Part shown: positions 55,243 through 64,000 of the stretch, one piece after another | Position numbering within the stretch: the stretch's first letter is position 1 | Layout: each line of letters begins with the position of its first letter | Assembly: GCF_000417875.1 (NCBI RefSeq) | Contig: NW_006920879.1 | Span: 749,211-813,210, forward strand | Reading direction: 5' to 3' | Length of the DNA: 64,000 bases | Origin: Pseudozyma flocculosa PF-1 | Taxonomy: Eukaryota; Basidiomycota; Ustilaginomycetes; Ustilaginales; Ustilaginaceae | Program-made: the position numbers and the translations under genes | The notes under the pieces: model-generated | Told to the model about the DNA's origin: nothing | The model's input: the letters and a program-made list of their open reading frames with translations, nothing else | Database searches by the model: none

Positions 55243-56415
55243 GCTCGAATCTCGCTCGAGACGCTCGGGCAGCCAAACGGGACCGCGAGGCCAGTAGAAC
55301 GGGAGTCGCTTCAAGATGCAGCATAGCGCTCGAAAACCGGCAGCGATGGCTGAAAGAGGGGTGAGGCGCCATGGCAACCGCACCACAGCTGCTCGAAAGA
55401 GGCGTGCAAACCGATCGAATCCTGTCGGCCCTCGACCAATACAGCTACTGCAATCTCGTCCCGCTCTCCGTGCCAATCCACCTGGCGGGATCCATCCTGA
55501 TTCATCGGCTCGCCCATCCTCTGGACCTCGTCCGAGTCCGCGCCGGCCTCGCCGGCACCCCGATACCATCGCGAGCAAGCCGTACCAACTTCTTCCCCAC
55601 GCACGGAACAGAAAATACCAACCTTCGAGCCTTTGCACCGGGGGCCGGGGAGGCGTCGATGGGCGTGGTGGGCGGCCTGCGCTGCACAGGGCGAAGCGTG
55701 CGGGCCAGTCTGGTGTTGGTCGCTGGTCGCTCATTCGCGTACTGGCAGCCGCTCCACGCACCTTCTCGCCCGTTCGTCGTCGCCGCCGCCGTCACTTGCC
55801 CCTCCTCTACCTCCTTTGTCCATTCCGCCACCGACATGTTGTTGTTTAGCGCTGCCCTTTCTTTTCTTTTTCAATCCCGTATCCGAGCCACACCTCTTCG
55901 GTTTCCGTCTCGTCCCGTCCCGACATCCCCCCCTCCCCCCTCCTGTTCTTGTCGGGAGGTTGCGTTATTCTATCTCGCTACCTTGCCCTAGTCCGTCCAG
56001 CTCGCTCGCTCGCTCTTTTCTCTCCTACACCAGCTCTCTCTTGCGGGTTTCAGCCTCTTTATCTGTTTCGTCGGCCTCGGTCTCACCAAGTCGCTCGCTC
56101 GCTCACTGGTCCACCAACGCACATTCATTCCCAGCCCGGTCCCTCCTCTCTCTCTCTCTCGCTCTAGCTCTCTAGTGTCAGAAGCATCCGATCCCGATCC
56201 AAACTAGCCAGCCTCGTACGCTCGAACAGGCCTCGGTGACGTCCAGGCTGCATCGAGGAGAGCAAAGGTGCATGTCAAGGGGTCGAATCGGTGCGCATGG
56301 ATGAGCCTCGAAAAGGTATGTACAGGCCGGGTCGGAGCCGGAGGTGAGAACATCGGCAGATAGGGGGACAGAAGAGAAGAGGGAAAAGAGGGGCGTGCAG
56401 CAAGGGATGGCCACC
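55243..56415. other. 1.17 kb convergent intergenic region VAP / L1-domain protein
   Basis: Between convergent stop codons. Frames of ~200 codons exist but show no motif. The right part is strongly C/T-rich with CTCT and GCTCGCTCGCTC runs (55990-56170). Confidence 0.45.
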
Positions 56416-58000
56416 TCACTTCTTGGCCTTGCCCTTGCCCGTGGCGCCTCTCGTCGTCGAAGACGTAGTCTTCTTGCCGCTGCCGCTCCCCGTCCCCGCC
56501 GATGCCGATGCCGACGCCGACGCCTTCTTGGTGGGCGTCTCGACCTTGTCCTTGCCCACCTTTCTCGTCGCCGCCGCCGCCGTCGCCGAGCGCGTCTTTC
56601 GAGGCGAGGGCTTCTTCTTCGACACCGAAACGTCGCCCGCTGCTGCCGCCTCGTCCTGCTCCTCCTCGTCCTCGTCGTCGTTGTCATCCGAGGGCGACAG
56701 CTCCAATGCGGCGTCCTCGAGAGCTGCCTCCTCCTGGATCTGCTTCGACGACGTCTTGGGCGACGCAGCAGCTGCCGCCTTGCCCTTTGCCTTGGACTTG
56801 GGCGTCTCTGCCGCGGCCTCCGTCGCCGCTTCGGCCTTTCGCTTCTTGGACGTCGCCGCCGGAGACGATGTTTCCGCTGCGGCCGCCTTCTTGCCCTTGG
56901 CCGAGGCCGGGCTCGAGACGGCCTCCTCGACCGCCTTACCCTTGGCCTTCTTGTCGGCCGCCGGAGCCGGCTGCTGGTCCTTCTTCTTCTTCTTCTTGTC
57001 CTCCTCGCCCTCGGCGGCGGCGGGCACCACTCGCTTCATGCCGAGCGAGCAGTTCCAGATGGGCAGCGATGCGCTCGAGCCCGTCTTGACTTCGATGTTT
57101 TGGATGTTGTTCCAGCCGCCGGGGATCTTGGAGATGACGGCAGGGACGGCGGCCACCAGGTTCTCCTGGAGCTGCTCGGGCGTGTGCGACGAGAGGTAGC
57201 CGAGCTTGATCGATGACGTGGAACCCTTGTTCTGCAGGAAGTAGGTCGACGAGATGGCCGACTCGAGCTCCTCCTTGAGGTGGCGCGTCCGGACGACGTC
57301 GACCGTGATGGGGTTCCTGAGCGAGGTGGGCGGTTGGTAAGCGGAGACGACGGCAAACGGTCAGCAACAGCGTCGGCGAGGGCGGAATTTCGTACGGTGG
57401 CAGGCACGCGCTAGGGACGTGCGGCGATCGCAGTCCCCGCTGCTGCTCCACTCACTTCTTGGCGTCAAAGAAGACCTTGCCGCAGATTTTGGGGACGAGC
57501 GGGACGATGCGCTGGTCGACGAGGAAGAGGTCGTGGTCCTTGACGAGGTCCCTCCTGGCCTCAAAGGGCTTGAACTTGCCCTTGAGCTTGGTGACGCCGA
57601 CGACGCGGGCGACGCTGGTGATCTTCTCCTTGGTCAGTAGGTCCTTGTACTCCCTCTGCGGGTCCTTGACCAGCAGGCAGACCGACACCTGGCCGGGGCG
57701 GTGGACGGCGTTGGGGACGGGCACGCGGACGGGCTTGACCTTGGCCTCGGGGTTGAGCTGCTTGACGGCGACCTGGAGGAAGACGGTGTTGTTGCGGTCC
57801 CTCAGGTCGCCCTGGGGCCCGTCTAGGGGCAGCACGTTCTTGGCGTTGGCATCGTCCTCGCGCTGCTTGGCCAGCTTGTCGGCGTGGGCCGCGAGCGCCT
57901 TAAAGGCCTTGAGCGCCTGCGCCGGGTCCACCTTGCCCGCCGCGTACTCCTGCTGCCCCTTTGTGGGAACGGCGACGACCTTTTTCGTGACTGCCGGCAT
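56416..58000 (-). CDS. Ribosomal L1 domain protein, nucleolar (Utp30/Cic1/RSL1D1 type)
   Basis: Exons in transcript order are 57456-58000 and 56416-57316 with a 139 bp GTGAGT intron, 481 residues. The ribosomal L1-like domain spans residues ~25-270: LNPEAKVKPVRVPVPNAVHR, VCLLVKDPQREYKDLLTKEK, ITSVARVVGVTKLKGKFKPF, HDLFLVDQRIVPLVPKICGK, then NPITVDVVRTRHLKEELESA and WNNIQNIEVKTGSSASLPIW. The C-terminal ~190 residues are a Lys/Ala/Ser-rich, partly acidic tail (DNDDEDEEEQDEAAAA, then many KK/RK) typical of nucleolar proteins. Relatives act in 90S/60S pre-ribosome assembly. Whether it is the Utp30 or the Cic1 orthologue cannot be decided by eye. The ATG at 58000 begins the family-like MPAVTKKVV; upstream frame is open. 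It is divergent from translin. Confidence 0.85.
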
Positions 58001-58455
58001 GCTGTGTCTGCACGGATTGGGTTTGGGAAGCTTGTGATGAGAGCGAAGAGGCGACAGGGGGGGGTATGATGGAGACAGGGAAGAGTGGGAGGTGACCACG
58101 GCCAGGCTGCTGCTGCTCCTGGTGCTGCCGCTGCAGCAACCACGGCGGCGCCGTTCAAAAAAATTCCAGGCGGGCGGCAGCCCCACCAAGCCCCGCGCTC
58201 GAGAAGAAAAATTCCAGGCTGGGCCGGGCTGGCCCTAGCCTTGGACCCCGACCTTCTGATGATTAAGCCTGACTAATCCAAAGGCCCCAGCGCGAAGAAA
58301 CTCCACATCCCTGCCTCTGGCCTGCAGCGCCTCGTCTTTGGGACCTGGTTGGCTTCCCATCCTGCTCGCCCTCGTCCACCATCCCCGCCTCGCGCTCAAC
58401 TCGTAGCCGTCCTTCGACACCTGCAGACTCCGCGGCTCACATCGCAACTTGCAAG
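58001..58455. promoter_or_regulatory. Divergent promoter L1-domain protein / translin
   Basis: 455 bp between start codons. It contains two near-identical AAAAATTCCAGGC stretches at about 58158-58171 and 58206-58219 and C-rich sequence before the translin ATG. Confidence 0.45.
58158..58219. repeat. Short direct repeat AAAAATTCCAGGC in a divergent promoter
   Basis: AAAAATTCCAGGC occurs around 58159-58171 and again around 58207-58219, 48 bp apart, in otherwise GC-rich sequence. It may be a paired regulatory element. Confidence 0.6.
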
Positions 58456-59689
58456 ATGGCGACAGCATCCGTCGACTTTTCCTCGCTCCTGGCCGAGCTC
58501 GAGCAGCAGAGGGACCTGACCGAGGTGAGCAGTCCTGTCGCTCGCTGCCTGACCGTTCTGTTAGTCGCCCTGTGGGCTCCATTTGACCGCCTGCGATATC
58601 TGTCTTTTTTTCGCCACCGTCTCTGGCAGAACATGCGTGAGAGGTCAAAAGACCTCGACAAAGCCTTCCGCTCGCTCTCGAGCGTGCTGAACCGCGTGCA
58701 CTCGACGCCCGGCGACCAAGGTGAGCCCAGCCGCCCGCTTACGAAGTGTCGTACTGTTCGCTGACGACGACATCCCGCTTGGTCCCGGATGGTTTCGCGC
58801 GCAGTTCCACAGCTCGTCGAGAGCACTCAGCCCTACTTTGAGCAGTGCCGCAAGGCGATTGCCTCGATCATCGAGCTGGTGCCCGCCAACCAGTACTACC
58901 GGGTGAGTGGCCCTGAGCATCCTCGCCTCCGCCATCGAGCATAGCTGACGTGCCTGGCAACGCAAGTCGTGTCCGATGCGCAGTGGTGCGACGAGTGGAC
59001 CTTCCACCTCAAGAACACGACGTTTGCAGCCTGCCTCGCCTACTTTCTCGGCACCGGCTATCTCCTCTCCAAGGAGGAGGCGTGCTCGATCCTCGGCAGT
59101 GAGTGCCCAGGACCGCCGGCATCGTGAGGAGGCGCGTCACCGGGCTAGCCGCTGACATTCTGGCACACACCTACGCACGTCGCATCTCGATGTCTTCCGC
59201 AGTCGAGCAGGCGCACTCGGACCGTTTCATGCTTTCTACGGAAGAGTACCTGCACTCGCTGGTGTCGATGATCAACGAAATGTCGCGAATCGCCGTCAAC
59301 AGCGTGACGCTTGGCGACTTTCAGACGCCCGTCCGGCTGTCGCGCTTTGTCAAGGAGCTCCACGCCGGCTTCCAGCTGCTCAACCTCAAGAACGACAGCC
59401 TCAGAAAGCGCTTTGACGGCATCAAGGTGAGTAGCCGCGAAAGAGGGCCGCTTGGCGGGAGCAAGCCGACTGAAGAGCAAAGGCGACTCCACGTCGGCTT
59501 CCTCCCGAACCTCTCTGTCCCGCACTGCAGTACGACATCAAGAAGATCGAGGAGATTGTCTACGACATCTCGCTCAGAGGCCTGGTGAAGCCGGCGGGCG
59601 AGCAGGACGCTGGAGGACACGGCGTGGGCGTCCGCGTCGACGACGAGCGAAGGCAGCACGTCCTCAAGGTGCTATCCGGGCGGCAGTAG
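58456..59689 (+). CDS. Translin
   Basis: Six exons: 58456-58524, 58630-58720, 58805-58902, 58984-59098, 59203-59426 and 59531-59689; the product is 251 residues. Translin forms an octameric DNA/RNA-binding ring and, with TRAX, the C3PO endonuclease that processes small RNAs and tRNA fragments. Diagnostic segments are RERSKDLDKAFRSLSSVLNR, FEQCRKAIASIIELVPANQY, WTFHLKNTTFAACLAYFLGT, DFQTPVRLSRFVKELHAGFQ, LLNLKNDSLRKRFDGIK and the nearly invariant YDIKKIEEIVYDISLRGL. Every splice is in phase, which supports the model strongly. A ~30-residue tail (AGEQDAGGHGVGVRVDDERR) is longer than in animals. The TRAX partner is not in the window. Confidence 0.95.
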
Positions 59690-60500
59690 TAGAGTAGAGG
59701 TCGACTGCTTGCACCTCCCCAATCCTGCAACCCAGCCGATGCGATCTAGCCGCGACGACACCATGATGGCCAGACCTGGCGTGATCTTGGCCTGTGGAAA
59801 AGGTAGAAGGCTTCCCACGCTTAGTGCAACGGCACATGCGATATGAACTGGGCGGCGGTTGTCGGTCTCTTGTCGGAACGCAACCGCCGTCAATCGGCGC
59901 CGTTCCGGCCCGTCGTCTAATTTTGCACCAGCAGCAGCGCTCTGCGACTAATTTCGGCAAGGCTCCGTGCGCCAACGGAGGCCCGGCTTGGCACATGCAC
60001 GCACCGCTCAGCAAGTCGACCTTGACTTGTCACCGGAAAGGCTGGCCAGCCAGCCAGCCAGGCAGGCAGGCCTTGCGGTGGCCCCTGCCCTCGTCTGCCT
60101 GGCTTCCCGCCCGCAGAAATTTCTTCTCGCGCGCTTCTTCTCGAGCGGGGCGGCCGGCGGCCAGGCGCGCTCGGCTGTTGGCCGCGTGTGGCGGCCCTCT
60201 CGGCCGCCCTTCTTAAGCCATCCTTGCCGGACTCGCCCTCCTCCTTCCCTCCCTCCATCCACTCGCTCCCTATCTCTTCACCTGACCATCGATGCTGTCG
60301 ACCTTCTATCCCGACCCTCTCCGCCATCTCACTCAAGATTGCGTTCTGCAGGCCAGGCACCCGTCGACGCAGGCCATCGCCACTCGTCCGTAGGTAGTCG
60401 CGCGGCCACACTCGGGTATCCTGCAGCCAGCACGCTTGCACCTGTCGTCAACCGGTCGCAGGCCATCTAGCTGGTCCTGCTTGGCCGGATCGACGGCACC
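59690..60500. promoter_or_regulatory. Intergenic region translin / zinc-finger gene
   Basis: 811 bp between two plus-strand genes. It contains (CCAG)n at about 60047-60060 running into (GGCA)n, then a C/T-rich leader (60210-60300). No gene is supported. Confidence 0.45.
60047..60071. repeat. CCAG/GGCA tetranucleotide tract
   Basis: About four CCAG units followed by three GGCA units, about 430 bp upstream of the zinc-finger gene. Confidence 0.85.
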
Positions 60501-61879
60501 ATGGGGGCTCCACTGCCCTGGCTGCAGGAGGAGTTCGGCACCTGGATCTGCGGCGTCTGCGGCGTCCGATCCAACGACGAAAAGCTGCTCCAGACCCACC
60601 TCGAGACCTCGCCCGAATGCCACGCCTTCTGCGCGCTCTGCGAGCAGAGCTACGATTCCCTCGCCGAGCTCAAGGAGCACGACGGCTGCGCAAGGAGAGG
60701 CATCCGCCTTCCTTGCGACTTTTGCGGCGAGGTCTTCACGGACCGCGACTTTGAGGCACACTGCGTCTCGAAGCACGCCGCCTGCAACGCTTGCATGACT
60801 TACTGCCCCGACACTGCCGAGCTCCGCCGGCACATCGCCAAGGCGCACGCCCAGCTCTACTGCAAGAAATGCGATCGCCTCTACTCCAGCGCCGAGGCGC
60901 TGGCGGAGCACGAGTATGGTGAGGCTTCGACCCTCTACGGCCGGCAGCTGGGCCGGCAGAGAGGCACCGGAGCTCGCTAACCACTCACTCGTTGGCTTGA
61001 ACCGACCCCTGTGCTTCGCTGCTGTCAGTCCGACATCAGGTATCTGGACCGCCCTCGGAAAAGCGCGTTCAGGATATGCAGGCGGCCACTTGGCCTTCTT
61101 CGCAGTCGGGCGCCCGCGACGAGCGCCAGCTCCAGCAGGGCAGCAACGGCAGCAGCTCGCCTCGGGGGCCTCGAAAAAGGAATCGCAACCACCAACGAAG
61201 CCCATCCTCGGGGCCCTTCGAGGGTTCGGGCGGAGCGCTTACCGCTTCGCCAAGCCCGGGCCCCAATGCTCAACCCCCACGCGGATCGGGGCAACAGGCT
61301 CGCTACCAAGACAACGGCAGCCTGGCCCAGCATCGCGACACCAGCACCGATTTCGCCGAGAGGGCGGCGCGGGTGCGGTCGCTCAAGGACAGCGAGGACA
61401 ACCTGGTCTGCCCGATGAAGAACTGCACGCACAAGACCACCTTCGTGAGGAAGATGATGCAGCACCTTCAAAGTACCGCCTGCGCCGGCCGCCTCAGCTC
61501 GGCCGAGCTCTTCACGTTTGCCGTGGTGGCCAACTGTGAGGGCGTGCTGCCGGACCTGTCCTTGTCCTTCCAGGACAACGTGCGAGCGCTGCAAAAGTCG
61601 TTGGCGCTCCAGTGCGACAGCGTCGGCGGATCGCCCCTTCCTCGGTGGAAGCCGATCATCATCAAGTTTCCCAACCAGGCGCGGCCTTTCCGCTGCCGCT
61701 CGTGCAAGAAGGACTACCCGTCGCCCGAGGCCCTGCTGCAGCACAAGGGCGACACGCCCCTCTGCAACGACCGTCGGACGATCACCGAGTGGGAGTACTT
61801 TGTGCTCGAGCAGGTTCGCTCGGCCAGGGCGCTGCTGCGGGGCGGAAGCGACCGCGGCTGGCTGCGCTGGGCCGAGTGA
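60501..61879 (+). CDS. C2H2 zinc-finger protein, function unknown
   Basis: Exons are 60501-60918 and 61029-61879 with a 110 bp GTGAGG intron, 422 residues. The N-terminal half is a row of C2H2-like fingers: WICGVCGVRSNDEKLLQTHL, FCALCEQSYDSLAELKEH, LPCDFCGEVFTDRDFEAHCV, a Cys-rich CNACMTYCPDTAELRRHIAK, and YCKKCDRLYSSAEALAEHEY completed across the splice by VRHQ, restoring the last His. A disordered Ser/Gly/Gln linker follows. Two more fingers lie near the C-terminus: NLVCPMKNCTHKTTFVRKMM with HLQSTAC, and FRCRSCKKDYPSPEALLQHK. The spacing differs from classic DNA-binding TGEKP-linked arrays, so RNA or protein binding is as likely as transcription control. The start is in good context (gcaccATGG). 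Confidence 0.8.
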
Positions 61880-62438
61880 AGCGCCAGACCGCGGTCTCCC
61901 GTCTGACCCAGGCCTGGAGGGGGCCACTTGCCTCGCAGGCATGGGCGAGATATCCGCAAGCAGGCGGGCGAGCAGGCAGGCACATGCGCACGCGACCCAA
62001 CTCCTGCGCGCCAGACCACACTCGCCATGGAGAGTTCGTGCAGAGCTTCGTTAATTCGTCAAACGGCAAGACAGGTCGACAAGACGGGTGGGGCGCAGGG
62101 CCAGCGTCGTTGGACCGAACAGCCGCCGTCATCGCCGGAGGGGTGCGATGACGGTGCTGGGATTTTTGGGAGTGTGAAGGCAGAAGGGGGACCGTGGCAG
62201 TGGGGGAAGTCATCGGGCGCGACCTCTGCGTCACAGAAGTCTGCCAGCGACGATGGATATATGGGACGACGGTGTCTATGGGCAAGCGCGAGGGAGGCTT
62301 GGGATTGATGCAGGGGTCAAGCATGTCCACCCGGGGCGAAGAGGCGGAAGAGGCTGAAGGTGCGTCGGCCAGCAGGCGAGCGGGAGCGGGGCACCAGTGC
62401 AGAAGGCCAAAGGCCTGATGAACGAGGGCCAAAGGGAA
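61880..62438. other. Convergent intergenic region zinc finger / importin
   Basis: 559 bp between convergent stop codons. No supported gene or clear repeat beyond short GCAGGC runs. Confidence 0.45.
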
Positions 62439-64000
62439 TCAGAGCGTCTTGACCTCCTCGTCCTTGCCCTCGGCGGCGCGCTGGATGAGCGTCTGCTGCT
62501 CGGGCGTGAGGCTCGAGGTGATGGCCTGCCAGACGTCGGTGCGCTGCGTCTGCAGGTTGGCCAGCAGCTCGCGGAAGTGGTCAAACACGGGCACCTTGTC
62601 CATGGGCGACTCGTACGACAGCTCCTCGTCGTCGTCCTCGTCCTCGTCGTCTTCGTCGTCGTCATCCTCGAACTCCTCGCCGTTGGCGTGGGCGGTGGCC
62701 TGGGCGCGCAGCTTGGCCCGCTCGCGCGCGAGGAGCTCGAGGTACTCGTTTTCCTCGTCGACGACGTCCTTGTCATCGTCGACGTCCTCGTAGTCGCCCT
62801 CGTTGGTGGCGCCCGAGGTGTCGTAGTCGGTGGCGCCGCCCTGCGAGTTGAACGACTCGTCGCCCTCTTCGTCGTCGTCGTCTCCCTCATCGTTGAAGGC
62901 GTCGATGAGCGCCTTGCGCTTCCTGATGGCATCCGGCAGGCCGTCGAGCTGCGCCGAGAGGGCCACCAGGAGCGCCGGCAGGTTCTGCTGCACCGCGGCG
63001 GGCAGCGATGCGGCGTCGAGGGCGAGGATCTGGATAATGGCCGAGGCGGCCACCTTCTTCTCGTGGACGCGGTTGAGCTTGGGCAGCAGCGCCGTGACGG
63101 CGTTGAAGAAGCCGACGGTGGCGTTGGACGCCTCGAGCACCTGGAGCGTCAGGGCGGCGTTGTAGTAGAGGGCGTCGAGGATGACAATGGTGCTCCAGCG
63201 GCGGACCTCGGCGCCCATCTTGTCGGTCGTGGCCAGGACGGGGAGCACCGTGTTGACAATCGTCGGGACGGCCTCGTCGATGCCGCCCTTGAGGAGCAGA
63301 AGGATGATGTCGGCCAGCTTGCACGCGGATACCTGGTCCATGGGGCCCAGCTGGTCGCTCGTCATGCCGACAGTAAACATGTCGACGAGCATGTGCTTGT
63401 ACTCGGCGCTCTGCATGACGACGTCGGTGCCGTACGAGACGCAGTTGTCGATGGTCGACAGCATCTCGGACAGATAGTCGATGCCGCTCGACTTGAACGA
63501 CTTGTAGATCAGGCCAAAGATCTGCCACATGCCCGGCGACACGCGCTTCTGGTAGTAGGTCAGGGTGTCGGTGAGCTCGAGGCAGTCGTCGTAGAGCTCG
63601 ACGCACTCCTTCTCCAGGGTGTACGCGACGATAGGCAGCACGACGGCCTCGAGCTTGTCGAGCATCTCGGGGCGCGACTCGGCCGAGGCGATGATCTGGA
63701 AGATGGTGTTGAGGCAGCCCATGGCGGCGAAGAGCTTGTCGTCCTCGTTGGCCTCCATGTTGAGCTCGAGGGTGCCGTCGGGCTCGCGCTCGGATGCCTC
63801 GAGGTTCTCGTTGACGAGGCGCATGTAGCTGTTGGCCATCTGCTCGGTCAGCTGGACGCTAAAGGGCAGCAGCTCCTCGCCAAATTGGGCCACGACCTTT
63901 TCCTTTGTCGGCGTCAGCACGTCGAGGTCGGTCTCGTCGCTCAGCTTGAGCAGCTCCTGCATCAGGCGCGCGGCGTTGGGCGCCATGGCGGCGTGGACCT
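62439..64000 (-). CDS. Importin-7/8-type karyopherin (Nmd5/Sxm1), C-terminal part
   Basis: Partial: the frame is open from the right edge and stops at 62439-62441, so at least 520 residues are present and the N-terminal importin-beta domain lies outside. No intron is seen in this part; the internal Met near 63986 should not be read as the start because the frame continues upstream. Visible HEAT-like helices include QLTEQMANSYMRLVNENLEA, AAMGCLNTIFQIIASAESRP, LTYYQKRVSPGMWQIFGLIY, DYLSEMLSTIDNCVSYGTDV and QLGPMDQVSACKLADIILLL, the order found in RanBP7/8-family importins that carry ribosomal proteins, histones and stress kinases into the nucleus. Near the C-terminus is the family's acidic run (FEDDDDEDDEDEDDDEE) and SPMDKVPVFDHFRELL. 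Orthology to Nmd5 versus Sxm1 is not resolved. Confidence 0.87.
   Translation of the reverse strand, partial: VHAAMAPNAARLMQELLKLSDETDLDVLTPTKEKVVAQFGEELLPFSVQLTEQMANSYMRLVNENLEASEREPDGTLELNMEANEDDKLFAAMGCLNTIFQIIASAESRPEMLDKLEAVVLPIVAYTLEKECVELYDDCLELTDTLTYYQKRVSPGMWQIFGLIYKSFKSSGIDYLSEMLSTIDNCVSYGTDVVMQSAEYKHMLVDMFTVGMTSDQLGPMDQVSACKLADIILLLLKGGIDEAVPTIVNTVLPVLATTDKMGAEVRRWSTIVILDALYYNAALTLQVLEASNATVGFFNAVTALLPKLNRVHEKKVAASAIIQILALDAASLPAAVQQNLPALLVALSAQLDGLPDAIRKRKALIDAFNDEGDDDDEEGDESFNSQGGATDYDTSGATNEGDYEDVDDDKDVVDEENEYLELLARERAKLRAQATAHANGEEFEDDDDEDDEDEDDDEELSYESPMDKVPVFDHFRELLANLQTQRTDVWQAITSSLTPEQQTLIQRAAEGKDEEVKTL

Noticed and set aside
55371..55991. 206-codon plus-strand frame after the VAP gene
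   Set aside because: Lies in the likely 3' UTR, has no motif and runs into C/T-rich low complexity.

Overview
This is a GC-rich fungal nuclear contig. Genes have short introns (about 80 to 150 bp, mostly with GTGAGT donors), lie on both strands, and encode a core set that points to a basidiomycete, most likely a smut-lineage (Ustilaginomycotina) yeast or relative. That placement is inference from gene style and remembered similarity; no rRNA or other marker is present. I reconstructed 23 protein genes by joining exons by eye so that splice sites, reading phase and family motifs agree. No tRNA, rRNA, CRISPR array or recognisable transposon was seen.

Layout from left to right: the 5' part of a SPINDLY/OGT-type TPR glycosyltransferase (minus, runs off the left edge); an RPAP3-like R2TP co-chaperone; a small protein with an N-terminal MGC acylation signal; a 2.3 kb non-coding stretch; mitochondrial FAD glycerol-3-phosphate dehydrogenase with EF hands; V-ATPase subunit B; IMP4 (minus) divergent from mitoribosomal bL28m; a PIN-domain protein (minus) divergent from SEC23, which carries an assembly gap; PAM18/TIM14 (minus); a DUF1115 protein (minus) divergent from a PLP aminotransferase; a large disordered protein; the NatC catalytic subunit NAA30 (minus); a 2 kb non-coding stretch; a HAM1-like protein; inositol phosphorylceramide synthase AUR1 (minus) divergent from the GATOR1 subunit IML1/DEPDC5; a MysC-like ATP-grasp enzyme (minus); a DUF4336 protein; a 1.8 kb non-coding stretch; a VAP/Scs2 ER tether; a ribosomal-L1-domain nucleolar protein (minus) divergent from translin; a C2H2 zinc-finger protein; and the C-terminal part of an importin-7/8-type karyopherin (minus, runs off the right edge).

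The genes are mainly housekeeping: vesicle traffic and membrane contact (SEC23, VAP, V-ATPase, AUR1, HAM1-like, IML1), ribosome biogenesis (IMP4, L1-domain protein, importin), mitochondrial function (GUT2, PAM18, bL28m) and protein modification (OGT, NAA30). They do not form an evident pathway cluster. Several sit head to head over 0.4 to 1.1 kb shared promoters, and many of the longer promoters carry tetranucleotide GGCT/AGCC or AGGC/GCCT tracts.

I found no convincing new multi-gene system. The observations most worth following are the lone MysC-like ATP-grasp gene, the MGC-acylated small protein, apolipoprotein-like helical repeats in the HAM1-like protein, the IMP4 start codon that forms a coding exon by itself, and introns whose retention would give altered V-ATPase B and DUF4336 proteins.
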